Of a stretch of DNA of 64,000 bases, positions 25,866 to 39,130 are shown in pieces (the first letter of the stretch is position 1; the number at the start of each line of letters is the position of its first letter). Below the pieces are notes generated by a model. That model did not search any database. It had not been told where the DNA came from and saw only the letters and a list, made by a program, of their open reading frames with translations. A program made the translations under genes and the position numbers. Origin of the DNA: Niebla homalea (lineage: Eukaryota > Ascomycota > Lecanoromycetes > Lecanorales > Ramalinaceae); assembly GCA_019925105.1 (NCBI GenBank), contig JAHGAU010000021.1, forward strand, positions 124,001 through 188,000, in the 5' to 3' direction.

Positions 25866-26429
25866 TTTAAAATTAGCTTTGAGAATAAGCGGTACGTTAC
25901 GGTTAGGTTATCTATTAAAAGGGTCTTTTATTAGGTTATTAACTAACTTTAATATACTGATTAAAATAACCGGTATTATCTTTATATTAATGGGTAATTT
26001 AAGTTTATATATAAGGTAATTAATTTTCTTAATAATAATAAAAGGTCCGGCGCGCTATTAATATAGTTTATAATTTTCAATACCGGGGATATTATATCTA
26101 TAATATAACTTTAAATAAACTAAATTATTAATATTAAATTAAATTAACTTATAACTTTAATTATACCGGAATTTAACTGTTATCTACGTAAATTCCAGTA
26201 AGTTTTATATTTCTTTATAATTCTATAATTGAAATATATCGTACTTAAGAATTAGAGAAATTATTAAAAGGTTTAAGGGGTTACGGATATTTATATTATA
26301 ATAAATTTTATTTAAAGTAAATTTAATTAACGTTAACTTTAAATTATTTAGGATACCTTAAATATATAGGATAATATTTATTTAGTTATAATCCGGATAC
26401 GTAATTATGAAGTAACGTAATGTGATCTC

Positions 26430-26500
26430 GACCGTTTAATTAATCCGTTTTAATTAATCGTTAATTTAAGGATAATATATACTAAACGTAAGAATATAAG
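26430..26500 (-). pseudogene. Integrase relic of Gypsy-1
   Basis: The minus strand carries the conserved block around the end of the integrase catalytic core: Y-Y-P, then K-R-I-N-x-T-V-E-I, then T-L-R-Y-F. Stops sit at three expected Gln positions. Integrase joins element DNA to the host chromosome. This block fixed the Gypsy assignment and the strand. Confidence 0.88.
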
Positions 26501-28269
26501 TATCTATTTCTTTAAATATGGATTTTTAAAATACGGAAATAAATTTACGATCTCTATTTAATATAATATTAAAGGGAATTCCTTATCCTTATTTTATTAA
26601 TTCGGTTAATAATAACTTTATTTAATTATTAACCTTAAATTTAATATTATTAAGGAGTAAGAATATCCGCTTAAAGAACTTATCGGTAACGGTAAGGAAT
26701 ATATTATAATTATATTAATTTGGTAAAGCGATAATAAAATCTATATAAATTATATAAAAGATAATTAACGGGCTTAAAATTAACTAAAGTAAATTATAAA
26801 GTATATGCTTTTTGATTTGATTTAAGCTATATTTAAGGTAATATACGATATATTTCCGTAATTATTTACTTAACTTAAGTAAATATATTAAGTTCGCTAG
26901 TTTATCGTAGGATCGGTTAAAGCCATTATATAATAAATTATTATATACTTATTAAAAGATTGCCCTTTTAAGTTTATTAAATATATATAATTATAATAAA
27001 TAATTAATAGATTTTAGGTTATAAATAAGGTTATCCTTTAATATAAAGCGTAATTTAATTTTTATATCTTATAGATTTAACTTTTCCTTAATTATTAAGA
27101 CTTTTTATAATCTTGTTTATATTTTATTTTTTATATATTCTTTTTTAATTTATTCTTTAAATTTATTTAAGATATAAATATAATAAAAAGTAATTAATTC
27201 ATTATTATCCATATTATTAAGAATTCTGATTTTTATAAATAAAGTCTACGTATTATTAATTAATCGTAAGAATACGTCGGGAATAATATTCGCCGAACCC
27301 GACTTATAACGTAATAAAATATTAAATATTAATAAATATTATAACGTATAAATTAAATAAAAATTAAGCTTATTAATTATAAAGGTCTTTAAATTTATTT
27401 ATTTAAAAATATTAATAATTATGCTATAATCCGTAAAGATTATATAGTTAGGTTTATAATAGTTTATTTTAATTAAGTATTTAATTTTACGTATAACCTA
27501 AATTATACCCATAGTCTTTAACTCTGTAAGTTAATAATTTTTCTTAACTATATTTAAGCTTTTATTAAGGAATATTATTAATTATATTTTATTATACGCA
27601 ATTTTTAATAAATCGTTAATCTTTATAGTGCTATAAAACGACGGGTTATCCTTAATATAATATATTATAGCTATAATACTTAATTCCTTCAATATATTAA
27701 TATCGGTAAATAGCAGTTAACTAAGATTATAATATATAAGAAATAACGGTTCTGAAAACGCGTTTTTTAAATCCTTAAAAGCATAATTCTCTTCTTAAAT
27801 AAATATAAACTTAATCCGAAATATCTTTTACTTACGGTATAGATTAATATATTCTAAATTTGCTTTTCTTAAATTTATAATAAAGGAGGTTTTACGTACT
27901 TAAAGTAAAGTAATACGTTAAGTATAATTCTTTATTCCGGTACGTAATTAATTTATAAGATTAAGGAAGACTTTAAGGTTTTTTAATAAGTCGGGAAATT
28001 TAAGGTTTTAAATAATTTTAATTTTATTATTAGGCGTAAATATCCTTAAAGAATTAACTTATTAATTAAAAAGCTTAATCGTAAAGTAATTAATAAATGA
28101 TTTTATTAATAAAAGGTTTACGCGTTTATTTTTAAGAATCTAAAAGACTTAACGTAAATAAATAATATACTCCTTTAATAAATAATTAAAAATAATTATA
28201 TTATTTATAAATATTTACGTAAAATCTTATATTAAACGTAATATATTATCTATTTATTTTTATATATAT

Positions 28270-28515
28270 AAAGGACTACCTTTAAAATTTATTAATATAA
28301 CTAAAAATTCCTCTTAATCCTTATAAGAGATAATATAGAGTTTATATTAATCGGATTTATATATAAGAAATTAATAGAAATAACCGCGGGTATTAATTAC
28401 GGTAATATATTCGTAATTTATAATTAAAGAAATTATTTCCTATTATAATAATAATAGATATAAATCGGAAATTATAATTTTATTAAATAACTGAATATCA
28501 ATTATAATACGGTTT
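28270..28515 (-). pseudogene. Reverse transcriptase relic of Gypsy-1
   Basis: The minus strand reads I-I-D-I-x-L-F-N-K-I, then D-L-Y-L-L, then Y-K-D-*-E-E-F, and G-S-P near the end. These are the fingers and early palm of a Ty3/Gypsy polymerase. Stops replace expected Gln and Arg codons. Confidence 0.88.
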
Positions 28516-31500
28516 TTATATCCGTTTAAAATATTGCGTTAAACGATAAAAATAAAATATAAAAATTCTATAAGTTATATAAATTAATATAGCTTACCCT
28601 TATTATATATTTTATTTAAAGCTTAATTTATAATTTTTTAATTTTTACGCTTAATATTATATACTTTCTTAAATTTAATAATTATATTAAATTAAAGGTT
28701 AATAAATATATATTAATTTTCTGGAATATTAATTATAATATTATTATTTTTAAAGATACTATTAAATTCTTTAATAATATTATTTAATTAAACTTACGTA
28801 TTTCCGTTATATATATAAATCCTAACGCCGTTAAATAAAACCTATTCCTTATGGTTATCGATTTATAATAATCGGTTTAAATAAATCTTTAAATAATTAA
28901 AAGTTATAAAGATTATTCCGGAAAATATAAAAATTAATATTATTATTACGGTAACTTTACGAATTTATAACTTAAATTTTTAAGTTTTTTATCCGTAAGT
29001 AACGAATAATATTAATAAACTTAAAACTACTATATAATAAGGTTATAAAGGTAAATTATATAAAATTTTAAGTCTTATTTTACGTAATAAGTTAACTTTT
29101 TAATTAGTATCGTTTTTAATTTAAATAACCGATATTTTTAAGTTAATAATATATATAAATACGTTACCTCGGAATCCAAGATTATAAAACGGTATTAACT
29201 ACGGTTTAAAAATAAAATCCCGGGACTTTAATAGTTTTTTTAAAGTCTTTTTTTTTTAATATATAATTAACACTTATACCATACTATAAATTAAGACTTA
29301 AGTTTATTATTTTACGTAAATTATACGTTATAATTACGTTACTTCCTTTATAAAGATAATTACCTTAATATTTATATTTTTATAAGTATTAATAATATAT
29401 CTTTAATTACTGAAATTAACTATTATTTTATTGGGAGTTATAATATTAATAGCGATTAGAATATTGGCAGGCATATTATATATTAAATAAATTTTAATTA
29501 AAATTTTCCTTAAAATAAATATCGTATTCTTTTCCTTTAAGAAGAATAAATCGAATATTATAAATTTATTGGTAATCGACTTAAAATTATTAATACTTAT
29601 AACCGGAATTAACTTAAATAATTTCTGGATTTTAAAATTTAAATCTAGAATTTAAGAGAATATAATATTACGATTAATAATTATAATAAGATATCCGCTA
29701 TTTATATAGAAGTCCATTACGGGTAAATTGGGGGCAAATTAGACTTTACTTATAATATACTGATATGCCCTAAAGGTAAAGCTTACGGGGTATATACTCT
29801 TTATTACGGTAAAACTGATAATTATAAGTAATACGTTATTAATTTATTAATCTTATATATATTAATTATCGACGGACTAAATCCGCTGATTCGGCGGAGG
29901 GGCCTTAAAAGTACCTAAGTTTACTCCTTCTAATTTTTAATAATTATATTTAAGATAAGTAAAAAGTTTATTTCGTAATAAGTATTCTAATACGCATTTA
30001 ATATATTAATAACGTATAGGGAATTAATATATAAAATATACTTCTTCTATAGTAAAGTTATTATTATCTTAAAATCCTTTTAATTCTTTTTTATTAAGTA
30101 ATATATTTTCCTTTTCTTTATCCTTAAATATAGAAGTTTAATTAACTTTCTATTTTATATAATACGTTCAATATTTAAAATCGGACCCTCTTTTTAAGGG
30201 CTTTAATTTTCTTTAGTTTAATATTAATATTTTCTTTTATAATATTAAAAGTAACTGCCGTTATCCTTTTTCTTAAGGACGTATATCGTAAGTTTTATTC
30301 TATTTATACGTTTACGAGGATAACGCTAATAATTAAGAAGAAAGACCGGCTTCCGAATTTTCTATAAAATTCCGGTTATTTTAAAATAATATATCCGTTT
30401 TACGATTTTACGGATATATCTATAAAGGTACGTAATACTTAACGGCGTAAGTTTATTAATTATATTTAAATTTATTTATAAGCTTAAAGTAATTATTAAT
30501 AATAATAATTATAATTAATAATTGTAGATCCTATTAAAATTCTAAGTTTAACCCGCTGTAAATAAACGTAAGTTAATTTTAAATATTATTAAAATTTAAC
30601 GTATACGTAGCCCGTAAAATAATCTGCGTATATTTACGGGGCTCCCAGTTCTGAAAGGTATTATTTATAATATACTTTTTAGTAATTAAAATATTTAAAC
30701 CGACTTATTAAAGTAACTTAAATTTAATAATAATTTAAGAAGTCCATTTAGTTAAACCGTCGTTATATTTAATAAATTGTTTTTTAGTATTTAATAATTT
30801 TATAGTATATTACTTTAAAGTAATACCTCTTAAGTATAATTATAGGTTATTCCGTAATAATTATATATTTATTATTTAAATAATATCCTTTAATCGATCG
30901 ATAAAAATATATATATCCCGGAAAAAAATATACTTCCCGGAATATTTAATTATAAAAGCTATATCGGAAGACTTATTTTTATAGAAAAAGTTGAAAAATC
31001 CGACGTTATTAAAATTGAAATTTATTAATCGGTTTAACTATAAGCCTCCTATTAATTATATTACGTTATTAAGAGGAAAGAATAAATTATCGTTAAAATT
31101 ATTTTACTATTAACCTTATATAATAACGGGAATTAATTCTTAAATTATACCCTATAATTATATTATTTATTCTTTAATAAAACCTATTATTTTTAATCGA
31201 TTAAACGGATTAATAAACTAAATAAAAATTGCTTCTTTAGTAAAGGTATTTCTTATTTAATATAATAAACCTGGGTTTAATAAACTTAAATCTAATATAC
31301 CAAATTTATTAAGCTCGGATTCCGATTTAATACTTGGAGCCGGAGGGGAATATTATAATATTAACGTTAATACGAAAGGTAAATCTGGTGACTATTATAA
31401 TAATAGAAAATTATTTGGTAGAAATAATAATCTTATAATATTAAGTTTTTAAGGACTTTAACCGTATCGACGTAATTTAAACCTGCCTGATTTTATTAAG

Positions 31501-32060
31501 GTCGATAATAATCTTAATAGTTATAACGATAATAAAGCGTCTTTAAAGTACTAAATATTATATTAAAGTAATAAAGGATCTGAAATCCAGTATTTAAGAA
31601 TTAAATTAAAAGAAGAAGTGGTAGGTTCTATAGCTTCGGAAGATTTTAACCGAAGTAATCTACCTATAGTAAGTATAATTCTTAAGTTACCTAATCGCTA
31701 ATTATTCTTAACTATCTAAATAACTCCTTCCGAAGTTAAATATAGGATTATTATAACTACCAAGTTGCCGGATTTTAACAGGGCGTCCAACTGGTATATC
31801 AAAATAATAATATTGGAATCCGGTAATACTTAAGAGGCCTATAATATATATATTTTCTCTATAATACCGTCTCTAATTTTTTTTAAAGGTATTTAAAAGT
31901 GAATTGGAGGCGGTATTCTAAAGGGTATAAGGTTAATACCTTTAATGTCGCTATAAAGGAAGTATCCGTTATAGTTAATAAATTAATACTTTAATTTATA
32001 TTAACGAATCTTATAATGCATATTAATATAATATTAATATAAATAACTATTGCTATTATT

Positions 32061-32206
32061 TATTGGGGTATAAACCAAAAAGTATAATAATATATAAATA
32101 ATAATTCTACCTAAAGGATAGGAGCATTATAAGGATGCCTGTCCTCTACGTATAAATGGTGTCCTACACCTATCAATGCTCCCATGTATGCATGCTGCAT
32201 ATAACA
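32061..32206 (-). repeat. Gypsy-1 LTR, right copy (5' LTR)
   Basis: This 146-bp partner of 25293-25438 is followed by TTTTC. Its first two bases are TA where the left copy keeps TG, and its last bases are the intact CA. Confidence 0.93.
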
Positions 32207-32539
32207 TTTTCTTTATTAATATTTTCCTTAATGATTATAAGTTTTAAGGTTATATGAAGCTTAAGTTATTTATCGGATATAAGTTTGGTTATATCCTTAA
32301 TAATAATATTATCGGTTTTATCCGTAATATCTATAATATAAAAGCTTTATATAATAATAATAGCTAGCTTATTATTTATATTTTTATTATTACTGAAATA
32401 TATCCGTTTTAACGATAACTAGAAATCTACGGTAATTATCTCCCCTTATCTTAATATTAAATAACGAATTAATAAAAGGTTATTGGCCTTACGTTTAAGC
32501 TAAACGGCCTTATCCTTTAATTATTTAACGTAATTATAA

Positions 32540-32700
32540 CGTTAAACCTGGTTATTTAATATAAATATTTTATAAACGTAATAACCCTTAAAGCCGATAA
32601 GGCGTCTTTTAACGGCCTTAGTTTGGAATTTTATCCAATTTATATTCGGAAGCTTATACTTTTAATATATATTATATCGTTTAACCTTTTTAATAAAAAA
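32540..32700 (-). pseudogene. Copia integrase C-terminal relic
   Basis: The minus strand reads A-V-K-R-R-L-I-G-F-K-G, then Y-K-I-F. This is the G-F-x-G block near the end of Copia integrases. It belongs to the outer Copia, on the 5' side of the nested Gypsy. That places integrase upstream of RT, as in Ty1/Copia elements. Confidence 0.8.
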
Positions 32701-34932
32701 TTAATCGGATTTCCTAAGATTTATAATTTAATTTAATACGTTATAAATACTTATAAATATTATATTATATATAAAAACCGCTATAGTAATAAGTTTAATA
32801 ATAAGAATACGTAATAAGTTATTATTTAATAATATTATATAAGCCCGGATAATAAAAGTTTAACTTATTTATTTAGAAATACCGTTTTATTAAGGGTTAT
32901 AAAGTATTATAAACTTTTATTAAATCTTTTTAACGTATTATTAATTATTAAATTAAAACCCACTATATATATTATTATTATCGGTATATAAACGGTGGAT
33001 AAAACGGTTTAAATAATAAATTCTCTTTATATAACTTTAAAAAGCTTTAAAAACCATTTTATATAAGGAATCTGGTAATAAAACTATATAAATAACTTTA
33101 ATAACGTTTTTAATAAAAATAATAACCTATTTATAATCGGCTTTTATACTATTAATAAAGTTAATTAAGTCGGAATAAATAAGCTTATTTTAATAAATAC
33201 CAGGCTTAATATAGCTTTTATTTAACTTAAGTTTTATTTATATTTCCGTATAAATAACGTACTTATAGTCCTTTAATAGATTTAATAAGTTAAAAAAATC
33301 GATATTAATTACCATTTCCGGTAAAAGCTTAATATTTTATTCCTTTATATACCTTATTATTTTATATTAATATTTTAAGGCTTCTTAATTTACGGGAATA
33401 ATATATAAAGTTACGGGTATTAAATTATTAATAACTTTAATATTAACTTTAAGGAAATAAAAAGTTATTAATAAGAATTTTATAAAAATATTATTACGGC
33501 CGATAAATATACTTAAATCTTTTAAGTTATTACTTTACTTAAAAGGATAATTAACTTATTATAATTATCTAAGGTTAATAAAATTAAAAATATTATTAAA
33601 GATAAAAAAAACGTTATAAATAATTAAATTACGGATGCCTTCGTTAAATTAATATAAGATTTTAACGATTCTAATATAAATAGTACTTTTCTCCCCGGAA
33701 AAGTTTTTAATAATAATAAGTTTAAGAAGGAACTCTTTACGGATAAAAATACGGCTATTATTAACAATATAATTTATATAACCGGTATTAAAGATATAAA
33801 TAATAAAAGTAAAAATATTTATAATTAAATATACCTGGTAATCCCGGTAAATAACGGGCGGTAAAGCCGGTATAACGATAGTAACGTACGTAAAGGCCAG
33901 GTTTATTAAAGTTTTAGCCCTTAAAAAGGCTTTATATTCTTTATCCTTAAACTTATTATTACCCTTATTATTACCTTTATTACCGTTATTACCGCCGTTA
34001 TCACAGCGCCGGCGTTTTTAATCGTTACCGGTACTTATATTATTATTATTATCGTTATTACGGTACTTATTATTATTATTATAAGTTAATTTATTATACC
34101 CGTAAAGTAAGCGATAACCGGTAACGATATAAAAACGTTTCTTTTATAAAACCTTAATATAATAACCTTAACGGATACCGAACTACGGAGGAATACGGAA
34201 CGGAATAAAATTATTTAAGCGGATATCGTCCCGGAAGCGTAGATCGGTAATAGTAGCCGTAAAAGTTATAATATTAAACATAAACGTCTTATTTAAAACT
34301 TTATATTAAAGAAACCGGTTAATAATATAAGTAAATATATATTTTAAAACGTTAATATTATTATTAACCGTTTAAAATAGCTTATACTTATTATTATATT
34401 AATTAATATAAACTTTATATTCCGGGTTAAGGTTCTTATAAAACTGCCAAATAAATACGTTATTATTAATAATAATTATACCCTAAAAATTCTATAATTT
34501 ATTAAAAGATTTTAATATTTATTATAATATTTATTTGGATTTAAATATTAATTAAAAATAAGGAAATAAAGCGCTTAAGGACCAACGTAAGGTAACTTAA
34601 GCCCTTAGGTTAATATTAAATACGGAAAGTATTTTACGTTATTTTAATATTCTTAATATTCTTAATAATATATTAATTAATCCTTTTAATCCTTATACGG
34701 ATTACGGTATAGGTTATAAAGTGCCCTTAATCGTAGGTATCTTAGGCCTTTATAAGTTTATTACCCTTAAGAGTATCGGTCTTAATAAAACGTAAATTAA
34801 AATCTATAATTTAATAGCTGAGCCGGGTAAGTTCAAGCCTTTTATTTATCTTACGTTCTTATATAATGTACTTAAGGTTATCCTTAAGCTTAATAACCTT
34901 ATTAAAAATACCGGTAATCTTAAAAGGATCGG

Positions 34933-35284
<352 letters not shown>

Positions 35285-36333
35285 TTAACCTAAAAATTAA
35301 AAAGATCTTCGTTATTAAAGGGCGACGGGATTATAACTAATAATATTAAGCCCTTAAATAGGGATAACTTAGATGGCGATGGTAGTAAATAGTACTTTAA
35401 GTCGTTATTTTTTAAAACTATAGCTTTCCTGAATAATATATATATAAAACGGAATATCTTATGAAATAAACGGTAACGGGCCCGGAGTTTCTTCTTATTT
35501 AATAAAAACTGTAATTTAAAAACTAATAATAAATAATAGAGCTTCTTGATCTTAATGGACCGTTTAAGGCGTGAAGCTTATAGAGTATATATATATGATA
35601 CGCCGGGTAAAAGAACGTTATTTAGGGATAGATAGTTTAATTATAGGTTAAAGTAATGGAACGTATAAATTAAAATAATCGATATATTCTTAATAATCTT
35701 AATAATAATAAAGATCTTAATAAAGAGCCCCTAGAAATAAAGTTATAATTGATTTAAGCCTTAATAATTTTAATAAAGAGGAAAGAGCCTTAAAAGTAAG
35801 TATTTTACTTCTTTTTATGCTTAAACTTTAATACGGTAATTAAAATGAACTTTAGTATAGGGCTAGAATAATAATAGCTTAAATTAAGTAATTAACTTAA
35901 TTAAGAGGCTAGGTATACGCGATAATAAGCTTTATAGGCCGCTTTAATCGCCTTAATAATAAATAAACGTTTCCCCCTATTCTTTAAGGGTATTAACGCG
36001 TTTATTAGGGATCCGCCGATCTAACGGCTTTATAAGTATTACTATACTTTTATAGCGTACGCGTAAATCGGTATATAAGGTTATTATATTTTACGGTTTA
36101 CGTATAATAATGGTTTCAGGCTAAGTAGCGTCTTAGCCTTTTTATTTTCCGTCCTAACCTCCTTATTTTTAGGTGGCTAAAGCCTAAATCGATAGGACTA
36201 TTAAGCAATTACAGCAGTCATAATAATAATAAAAGCCGTTATAATATTAGCGGAGCGATAATATAACTTTTAAGGTATTTAAGCTATTATTACTAAGGCT
36301 TACTAATTACTAAGCGTAATAGTAAGTATATAA

Positions 36334-36348
36334 GCCGGGCTTATAACC
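36334..36348 (-). promoter_or_regulatory. Primer-binding site of the Copia (half-tRNA-iMet type)
   Basis: The plus strand reads gccgggcttataacc directly left of the 5' LTR. Allowing one C-to-T change, it contains the anticodon stem-loop core GGGCTCATAACC of the initiator Met tRNA. Copia elements are known to prime from a tRNA-iMet fragment cut in the anticodon loop. The 2.4-kb element at 37774-40211 has the unmutated version. Confidence 0.72.
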
Positions 36349-36486
36349 TATTGAAATAATAGGGTATAACTTGCTTAATTGAGTACTATGTAAGGTACTG
36401 AGCGATACCTATCTATGAGAAGTCCAGAAAGTAGGCTAGTCCCCTTTTGGTAATAGCCGAGGTCTTTGCCTTCTGCACTTCTGACA
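36349..36486 (-). repeat. Copia LTR, right copy (5' LTR)
   Basis: This 138-bp LTR ends cttctgaca and is followed by TAATA. Its first bases read TA where the left copy has TG. Confidence 0.93.
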
Positions 36487-36550
36487 TAATAAAGGGCCCG
36501 GTAAAGGGCTTATTAAGGGTACAGGTAAGGGTACAGGTAATAGTATAGGG

Positions 36551-36883
36551 TAATGAGGGTAATAAGGGTAATAAGGGTAATAAGGGTAATAAGGGTAATA
36601 AGGGTAATAAGGGTAATAAGGGTAATAAGGGTAATAAGGGTAATAAGGGTAATAAGGGTAATAAGGGTAATAAGGGTAATAAGGGTAATAAGGGTAATAA
36701 GGGTAATAAGGGTAATAAGGGTAATAAGGGTAATAAGGGTAATAAGGGTAATAAGGGTAATAAGGGTAATAAGGGTAATAAGGGTAATAAGGGTAATAAG
36801 GGTAATAAGGGTAATAAGGGTAATAAGGGTAATAAGGGTAATAAGGGTAATAAGGGTAATAAGGGTAATAAGGGTAATAAGGG
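36551..36883. repeat. 9-bp minisatellite, taataaggg, 36 perfect copies plus one variant
   Basis: Bases 36560-36883 are 324 bases of exact 9-mers, preceded by the variant taatgaggg. Open frames of 117 (plus) and 172 (minus) codons across it are pure repeat translations (RVI or LLP repeats) and are not evidence of genes. The unit lacks CpA and TpG. Confidence 0.97.
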
Positions 36884-36898
36884 TAGGGGTAAGGGGCC

Positions 36899-36980
36899 TT
36901 GCTTAGCTCTTAGGTTCTCCATCCCTATCACGGTATTTTTAGGCCTATTGCGGTAGGGGCATACGGGTATCGGGCGTTAC
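36899..36980 (+). repeat. 85-bp module b
   Basis: This is a full copy of the dispersed module: gcttagctcttaggttctcc, then cggtatttttaggcctattg, then ggggcatacgggtatcgggc. In one frame it reads G-I-F-R-P-I-A-V-G-A-Y-G-Y-R-A-L-P and continues into G-F-V-K-G-S-G-K-G. A tag lies at the module start. It directly follows the 9-bp array. Confidence 0.85.
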
Positions 36981-37030
36981 CGTTTATTGAAGGGTTTGTT
37001 AAAGGGTCTGGTAAAGGGTGCAGGTAAGGG

Positions 37031-37113
37031 GTTTTACTTAGCTTTTAAGTTCCTTATCCAGATTACGGTGTTTTTAGCTTTATTCCTATAAAGGCATGCG
37101 GGGATCGGGCATC
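37031..37113 (+). repeat. 85-bp module c (diverged)
   Basis: The module start and the gattacggtgtttttag core are kept, while the second half is diverged. The same frame gives V-F-S-F-I-P-I-K-A-C-G-D-R-A, with the same codon number as module b. Confidence 0.78.
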
Positions 37114-37130
37114 ACTTTAAGTACGGGGAG

Positions 37131-37217
37131 GCCTTATTTATTTCTTAAATTCCCCATCTAGATTATAATGTTTTTCGGCCTATTATGGTAAGGGTATACG
37201 GGTGTCGGGCGTCGCAT
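37131..37217 (+). repeat. 85-bp module d (diverged)
   Basis: Many C-to-T differences are present, for example gattataatgtttttcgg. The module's frame runs into the open stretch listed at 37185-37595. Confidence 0.78.
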
Positions 37218-37595
37218 TATAATAAAGGATCTGGTAAAGGGCTTAGTAAAGGGCTTATAGTAAATGCGGTAAATAAGGTACGTATAATAAGTATAGTAGG
37301 TGTAATAGGTATAGTAAATGCAGTAAGTATAATAAATGTAGTAGGTGCAGTAGGTGTAATAAGTGCAGTAGGTAAGGGTATAGTAGGTAAGGGTGCAGTA
37401 GGTAAGGCTGCAGTAGGTGAGGGTGCAATAGGTAAGGGTACAGTAAGTAAGGGTATAGTAGGTGAGGGTACAGTAGGTAAGGGTACAATAGGTAAGGGTA
37501 CAGTAGGTGAGGGTATAGTAGGTAAGGGTGCAGGTGGGGGTGCAGGTAAGGTAATAGGTAAGAAGCCTTGCTTAGCCTTCAGTTTCTCCTTTTGA
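37185..37595 (+). other. Open frame of 136 codons: module d end plus G-K-rich repeats
   Basis: The frame opens with the end of module d (V-Y-G-C-R-A), passes through K-G-S-G-K-G-L-S-K-G, a Val/Ile-rich stretch, and then repeats of the type V-G-K-G-T/A. It stops just inside module e. The repeats are variants of gtaggtaagggtgca. The residue pattern is that of a low-complexity Gly-Lys protein. The opposite strand is also open, so the openness may come from repeat composition alone. Neither a signal peptide nor a known domain is visible. I regard coding function as unproven. Confidence 0.3.
37217..37560. repeat. Degenerate minisatellite (gtaggtaagggtgca type)
   Basis: Variants of gtaggtaagggt, gtaggtgagggt and gtaggtgca follow each other with point differences. 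It is the most varied of the short arrays in this locus. Confidence 0.85.
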
Positions 37596-37773
37596 ATTAC
37601 GCTGTTTTTAAGCCTATTGCGGTAGGGGGATACGGGCATCCGGCGTTAGCTCTTATTAAAGGGCCTGGTAAAGGGCCTGCTGAGGGTATAAGTAAGGGTG
37701 TAAGTAAGGGTATAAGTAAGGGTGTAAGTAAGGGTATAAGTGAGGGTGTAAGTAAGGGTGTAGGTAAAGGGCC
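37566..37773 (+). repeat. 85-bp module e plus ggtgtaagtaag minisatellite
   Basis: Module e (37566-37650) is followed by aagggcctggtaaagggcc and then alternating gtaagggtgtaa and gtaagggtataa units. One frame (about 37568-37795) reads F-K-P-I-A-V-G-G-Y-G, then K-G-P-G-K-G, then repeated S-K-G-V/I. The array is cut at 37773 by the LTR element that follows, and its last bases GGGCC are the duplicated target. Confidence 0.82.
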
Positions 37774-38002
37774 TGTCAGACGTGAGGACGCATAAGAGTG
37801 GATGGGGTAGGTCTGGATTGAGTATATTGAGTATATCTGTCTAGGAAGCATGGTGCTATCTATATGAAATACCCGGGTGGTAAGAGATATACGGCCAGGT
37901 GATAATATCTATACGCGCTATAATAGTGTCTTTACACCGCTCGTATAATGGCTTAGTAATACTCCTTGCAGCACCATTATTATACCTGCACCCAGGCTGA
38001 TA
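37774..38002 (-). repeat. LTR of the non-autonomous element, left copy (3' LTR)
   Basis: The LTR is 229 bp, starting TGTCAGACGTGAGG and ending ggctgata. It is preceded by GGGCC. Confidence 0.93.
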
Positions 38003-38011
38003 CACCCCCTT
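38003..38011 (-). promoter_or_regulatory. Polypurine tract of the non-autonomous element
   Basis: The minus strand reads aagggggtg immediately before the 3' LTR, as expected for a plus-strand primer. Confidence 0.7.
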
Positions 38012-39130
38012 AGGATTATAATGTTATTACGGTGATAATACAGATCCTGGATACCCTTATTGTAGCCACCTCTTGATTGCTGGTATACCGTAATTATTAT
38101 AAGTAAAAGGTATATCTTAAATTTAAAGTTTAAAAGATTAAAATGTCGAGAAAAATCGGTGACCCTAAGAGTAATAATAATAAGACCTTTATATTTTAAG
38201 CTATTCCGGAGCTTTATATATATTTATTTAAGCTTTAAGCATTAATTTAAGTAATCTTATTAAATAATTATTACTAGGTATACGTTAAGAAAAGTTAAAA
38301 ATCAAGGAAATCGCGAAAATAAATGAACCCGGAAAGATTATCGTATACCCGGTTTATAGTCGTGATTTTTTAAAAGCTAAACCTCTTAAAAACGATGTTT
38401 CCGGGGGTTTCCTGAATCGTATTATAATACGGGGTTTTAAGGTTTTATGGATTTCTCTATATTGTCTTTAAGGACGTAAAGTCCTTAAATTCTTATTAGG
38501 AATATTACGGTTTATCCGTTACGATAAAAACGGAGTTTCTTTATATCGAAATAAACTCCTTTATTATTAAGAAGAACGGTGGATACGACGTTAATTATAA
38601 AGTTAAATATATAAGCTATATTATAAAGTATAATAAAACCGTTACCCTTTAAGGTATTAACGTTTATTACGATTTTTCTATAAATAGTAACTTTAAGGTT
38701 ATTAATATCGTTCTTTTTATTTAATTCTTTAATAAAACGACTTTTTATCGTTTTATTATAGGTATATTATAACCTGGTACTTATAATCTATAATAATTAA
38801 AGGTCGTAAGTATTTAATAATAACTTTATAACTTTAATAATATTTTAAGATTTAGCTTAAAACTTTTATTTTAATGATTTTTAAGATAAGGCTTAATACC
38901 CTTATAATATAGCGCTGAAAACGGCTATTTTAAGAATATTTTATAGTTTGGATAAAAACCCCTTTTAAAGTAAAAACTATTAAGAAGACGTTTTTTAAGA
39001 GGAGTAAGTTTTTACCCCTTTAGCTACTTACGGAAGATACTGAATTACTTTATTAATAGCGTTTATTAATAGCGTTTATGAGGAACTGGTATTATTAACT
39101 TATAGTTATTAATTTAATGATAATATTATC

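Larger units (their letters stand above)
25293..32206 (-). mobile_element. Ty3/Gypsy LTR retrotransposon, minus strand, nested in the Copia
   Basis: Two LTRs of exactly 146 bp (25293-25438 and 32061-32206) are flanked by TTTTC on both sides (25288-25292 and 32207-32211). They differ only by transitions as far as I can align them. Minus-strand translation shows a Gypsy RT (about 28270-28515), an integrase block (about 26430-26500) and a chromodomain-like C-terminus (about 25740-25865), in the order RT, integrase, chromodomain typical of chromoviruses. The total is 6914 bp. The right LTR keeps more C than the left. A possible primer site lies left of 32061 (aataatagcaatag on the minus strand). 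All frames are interrupted. Confidence 0.94.

Noticed and set aside
31615..31685. Imperfect hairpin near ggtaggttc / taatctacc as a structured RNA
   Set aside because: It is imperfect and lies inside the Gypsy-1 interior near its 5' LTR, with no further support.
36551..36883. Interstitial telomere tract
   Set aside because: The unit taataaggg resembles TTAGGG-type DNA but is 9 bp, perfectly regular, and flanked on both sides by non-telomeric modules.
36551..36883. CRISPR array
   Set aside because: It has no spacers. It is a continuous tandem array in what is clearly eukaryotic DNA.
36413..36931. 172-codon minus frame (LLP repeats) and 117-codon plus frame (RVI repeats) as genes
   Set aside because: Both are translations of a perfect 9-bp array, which is necessarily open in several frames. 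There is no supporting domain or context.
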